7,898 nt of DNA from an uncultured Actinomycetes bacterium (GTDB taxonomy: Bacteria; Actinomycetota; Actinomycetes; S36-B12; UBA5976): positions 1 through 7,898 of the forward strand of contig CAJBBC010000071.1 in assembly GCA_903951185.1 (NCBI GenBank), read 5' to 3'. Below, piece after piece: positions 5,817-7,898 of the stretch. Made by a program: the position numbers and the translations under genes. Position 1 is the first letter of the stretch. Every line of letters starts with the position of its first letter. The notes beneath the pieces are model-generated. The model was not told the origin of the DNA, did not search any database, and worked only from the letters and a program-made list of their open reading frames with translations.

Positions 5817-7898
5817 GTGGAATCCGCTGACATCCGCCAACGGTTCTTGGATTACTTCGAATCCAAGGGGCACACAGTAGTTCCGAGCGCTTCCTTATTA
5901 CTAGACGATCCAACGTTGCTGTTCGTCAATGCAGGAATGGTTCCATTCAAACCGTATTTTCTAGGTGAGGCTCCAGCTCCATATAAACGCGCAACAAGTG
6001 TTCAAAAAGTTGTTAGAACTCTAGACATTGAAGAAGTTGGTAAAACCACACGCCATGCATCGTTCTTTCAAATGTGTGGCAACTTTTCATTTGGTGACTA
6101 CTTCAAGCATGAAGCGATTCCGTTTGCCTGGGAGCTCTTAACAAAATCTGTTTCCGATGGTGGTTACGGTTTCCCGGAAGAAAAGCTGTGGGCAACTGTT
6201 TATCTAGATGACGATGAAAGTGTCGACATTTGGCATAAACAAGTTGGTTTGCCGATGGAACGAATTCAACGTCGAGATATGGCTGATAACTTCTGGTCGA
6301 TGGGTGTGCCTGGACCGTGTGGTCCATGTTCTGAGATTTATTACGATCGTGGCCCAGCATATGGGCGAGACGGCGGTCCGATAGTAGACGAAGATCGTTA
6401 CTTAGAGGTGTGGAATTTAGTTTTCATGCAATTTGAACGCGGTGCTGGCCCAGGCAAAGAAGGGTACCCAATTTTGGGCGAACTGCCAGCTAAAAATATT
6501 GACACTGGTATGGGCTTAGAACGAATGGCTGCACTTTTACAAGGTGTTGAGAATATTTATGAAATTGATACAACCAAAATAATTCTTGATCGGGCCAGTC
6601 AATTAACTGGCGCTAAGTACGGAAAAAATCCCAAGTCTGATATTGCTTTAAGAGTTATTGCTGATCATGCACGCACGTGTGCATTTTTAATTGCCGATGG
6701 AGTCCTACCAGGCAATGAAGGACGTGGGTATGTGTTGCGACGAATTCTTCGTCGTGTGGTTCGTAACATGCGTTTACTCGGAGCCCATGAAGCAACGATT
6801 TCTGAGTTAATTTCCGCAAGTGTTCAAGCTATGGCACCGCAGTATCCAGAACTCGTCACCAACTTAGGCCGGATCACAACAATTGCCGTAGCTGAGGAAG
6901 ATTCGTTCTTATCGACACTTGAACGCGGTACGTCGATGTTTGACTTAGCAGTAGCTGACCTTAAGAAAGAGAAGAGCCAGCAACTAAGTGGAAGCTCTGC
7001 TTTTGCACTTCACGACACTTTCGGTTTTCCAATCGACTTAACACTCGAAATGGCCAGTGAACAAGGCGTAAGCGTTGATGAACAAGGCTTCCGGGAATTA
7101 ATGCAAGAACAGCGGTCACGCGCTAAAGCTGATGCACAATCTCGTAAAAGCGGAGTTGCGGCGGTAACTTCCTATCGCGACATAATGGGCAAAAGTGGAG
7201 TAACGCAGTTCACCGGATATCACGAAGTCGAAACTGAATCTAAAATCTCCGGAATCTTGGTGGATGGCAACGATGTTAAAAATGCAAAACTAGGTCAAGA
7301 AGTTGAAATAGTCGTTGACCGAACTGCTTTTTATGCTGAAGGCGGCGGACAACTTGCGGATCAGGGATTAATTTCGCTGGCTAATGGTGGCGTTATACAG
7401 ATTACTGATGTACAAACACCAGTACCCGGGCTATTTGTTCACCGCGGAAAAGTTATTGCTGGTGAAGTTGCGGTAGGTAACACAGGTTTAACTAGCGTCG
7501 ACATCACACGACGGTTAGCAATATCTCGGGCACATACGGCAACCCACATGGTACATAAAGCATTTCGTGAAGCACTAGGTGAAACTGCAACGCAGATGGG
7601 TTCAGAAAATAGCCCCGGCCGTTTCCGTTTTGATTTTCCTAGCGCCGGCGCGGTACCTGATTCTATTTTGAATGATGTCGAAGCAAAAGTGAATGAGATT
7701 TTGATTCAAGACCTAAAAGTAAATAGCCAACTAATGACTCAGGATGAGGCTCGTAAAACAGGAGCCATGGCTTTATTTGGTGAGAAGTATGGGGATCAAG
7801 TTCGAGTTGTAAGTATTGGTGACTGGGCTAAAGAACTTTGTGGTGGAACACATACTGATTCAACTGGTGCACTAGGTGTGATTAGTTTCTTATCCGAG
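5817..7898 (+). CDS. alaS: Alanyl-tRNA synthetase, 3' end cut by window edge
   Basis: AlaRS charges tRNA-Ala and edits mischarged Ser and Gly. I translated 694 codons without a stop up to the window edge. Full-length enzymes are near 880 residues, so roughly the last 190 are missing, including the C-Ala domain. The aminoacylation domain (about 1-240) shows SIRQ-type N-terminal residues, NAGMVPFKPYF (38-48), motif 2 TRHASFFQMCGNFSFGDYFK (from Thr78), GVPGPCGPCSEIYYD and motif 3 GMGLERMA (231-238). A tRNA-recognition region with ADHARTCAFLIADGVLPGNEGRGYVLRR follows in shorter conserved blocks. The linker and editing domain hold YAEGGGQ (506-512), HTATH (His573, His577) and CGGTH (Cys675, His679), which together form the complete zinc-type editing site. 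The GTG start is supported by GAAAGGA upstream and by family alignment. In actinobacteria ruvX, mltG and aroE usually follow alaS; that region lies outside the window. Confidence 0.97.
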   Translation, partial: MESADIRQRFLDYFESKGHTVVPSASLLLDDPTLLFVNAGMVPFKPYFLGEAPAPYKRATSVQKVVRTLDIEEVGKTTRHASFFQMCGNFSFGDYFKHEAIPFAWELLTKSVSDGGYGFPEEKLWATVYLDDDESVDIWHKQVGLPMERIQRRDMADNFWSMGVPGPCGPCSEIYYDRGPAYGRDGGPIVDEDRYLEVWNLVFMQFERGAGPGKEGYPILGELPAKNIDTGMGLERMAALLQGVENIYEIDTTKIILDRASQLTGAKYGKNPKSDIALRVIADHARTCAFLIADGVLPGNEGRGYVLRRILRRVVRNMRLLGAHEATISELISASVQAMAPQYPELVTNLGRITTIAVAEEDSFLSTLERGTSMFDLAVADLKKEKSQQLSGSSAFALHDTFGFPIDLTLEMASEQGVSVDEQGFRELMQEQRSRAKADAQSRKSGVAAVTSYRDIMGKSGVTQFTGYHEVETESKISGILVDGNDVKNAKLGQEVEIVVDRTAFYAEGGGQLADQGLISLANGGVIQITDVQTPVPGLFVHRGKVIAGEVAVGNTGLTSVDITRRLAISRAHTATHMVHKAFREALGETATQMGSENSPGRFRFDFPSAGAVPDSILNDVEAKVNEILIQDLKVNSQLMTQDEARKTGAMALFGEKYGDQVRVVSIGDWAKELCGGTHTDSTGALGVISFLSE

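Noticed and set aside
5728..6360. Minus-strand frames across the rarA-alaS gap and early alaS
   Set aside because: The plus strand carries a complete, motif-rich AlaRS reading through the region. Neither antisense frame resembles a known protein.
1..7898. Search for a novel defence, mobile or biosynthetic system
   Set aside because: Every base outside two short gaps is assigned to six intact or edge-cut housekeeping genes. No transposase, integrase, direct-repeat array, att-like repeat or unusual domain fusion is visible.

Overview
The window is a housekeeping gene block from a moderately low-GC bacterium, about 45% GC by hand count of a few lines. Gene order and protein signatures point to an actinobacterium. 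A membrane-anchored cyclophilin is divergent from a TTG-started metallo-beta-lactamase (MBL) fold hydrolase, followed by hisS, aspS, rarA and alaS. From memory this order matches the relA - ppiB / MBL - hisS - aspS - rarA - alaS neighbourhood of Mycobacterium and relatives. Actinobacterial protein signatures include the cyclophilin N-terminus (SIKREKELARAKFERQ), the CHRLTT...LQCGD catalytic stretch, HisRS VHDGLGAQSAIGGGGRYDGL and the AspRS C-terminus DPLTSAPTPIT. The GC content would suit streamlined aquatic Actinobacteria (for example the acI/Nanopelagicales type), but that placement is inference.

Layout. Positions 1-613 (minus) hold a peptidyl-prolyl isomerase cut by the left edge. It starts at a GTG with an in-frame stop immediately upstream, and a -10-like box lies exactly where a leaderless transcript would need it. 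Positions 614-702 are a short divergent regulatory gap. Positions 703-5742 (plus) are four tightly packed genes: MBL hydrolase, hisS (4-nt ATGA overlap), aspS (23-nt gap) and rarA (1-nt TAGTG overlap). After a 74-nt gap, alaS starts at GTG 5817 and runs off the right edge with 694 codons present. No RNA gene, mobile element, CRISPR array, phage gene, frameshift or broken gene is visible.

How the genes fit together. Three genes charge tRNAs (His, Asp, Ala). The AspRS carries the His and Gly signature of non-discriminating enzymes, so it may also charge tRNA-Asn for conversion by a GatCAB amidotransferase encoded elsewhere. RarA is a replication-fork AAA+ ATPase whose translation is probably coupled to aspS. 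The MBL hydrolase is coupled to hisS but has no assignable substrate. The cyclophilin acts outside the membrane and is transcribed away from the rest. I see no sign of an undescribed multi-gene system. The points worth a second look are promoter architecture, start-codon use and a few residue-level features.
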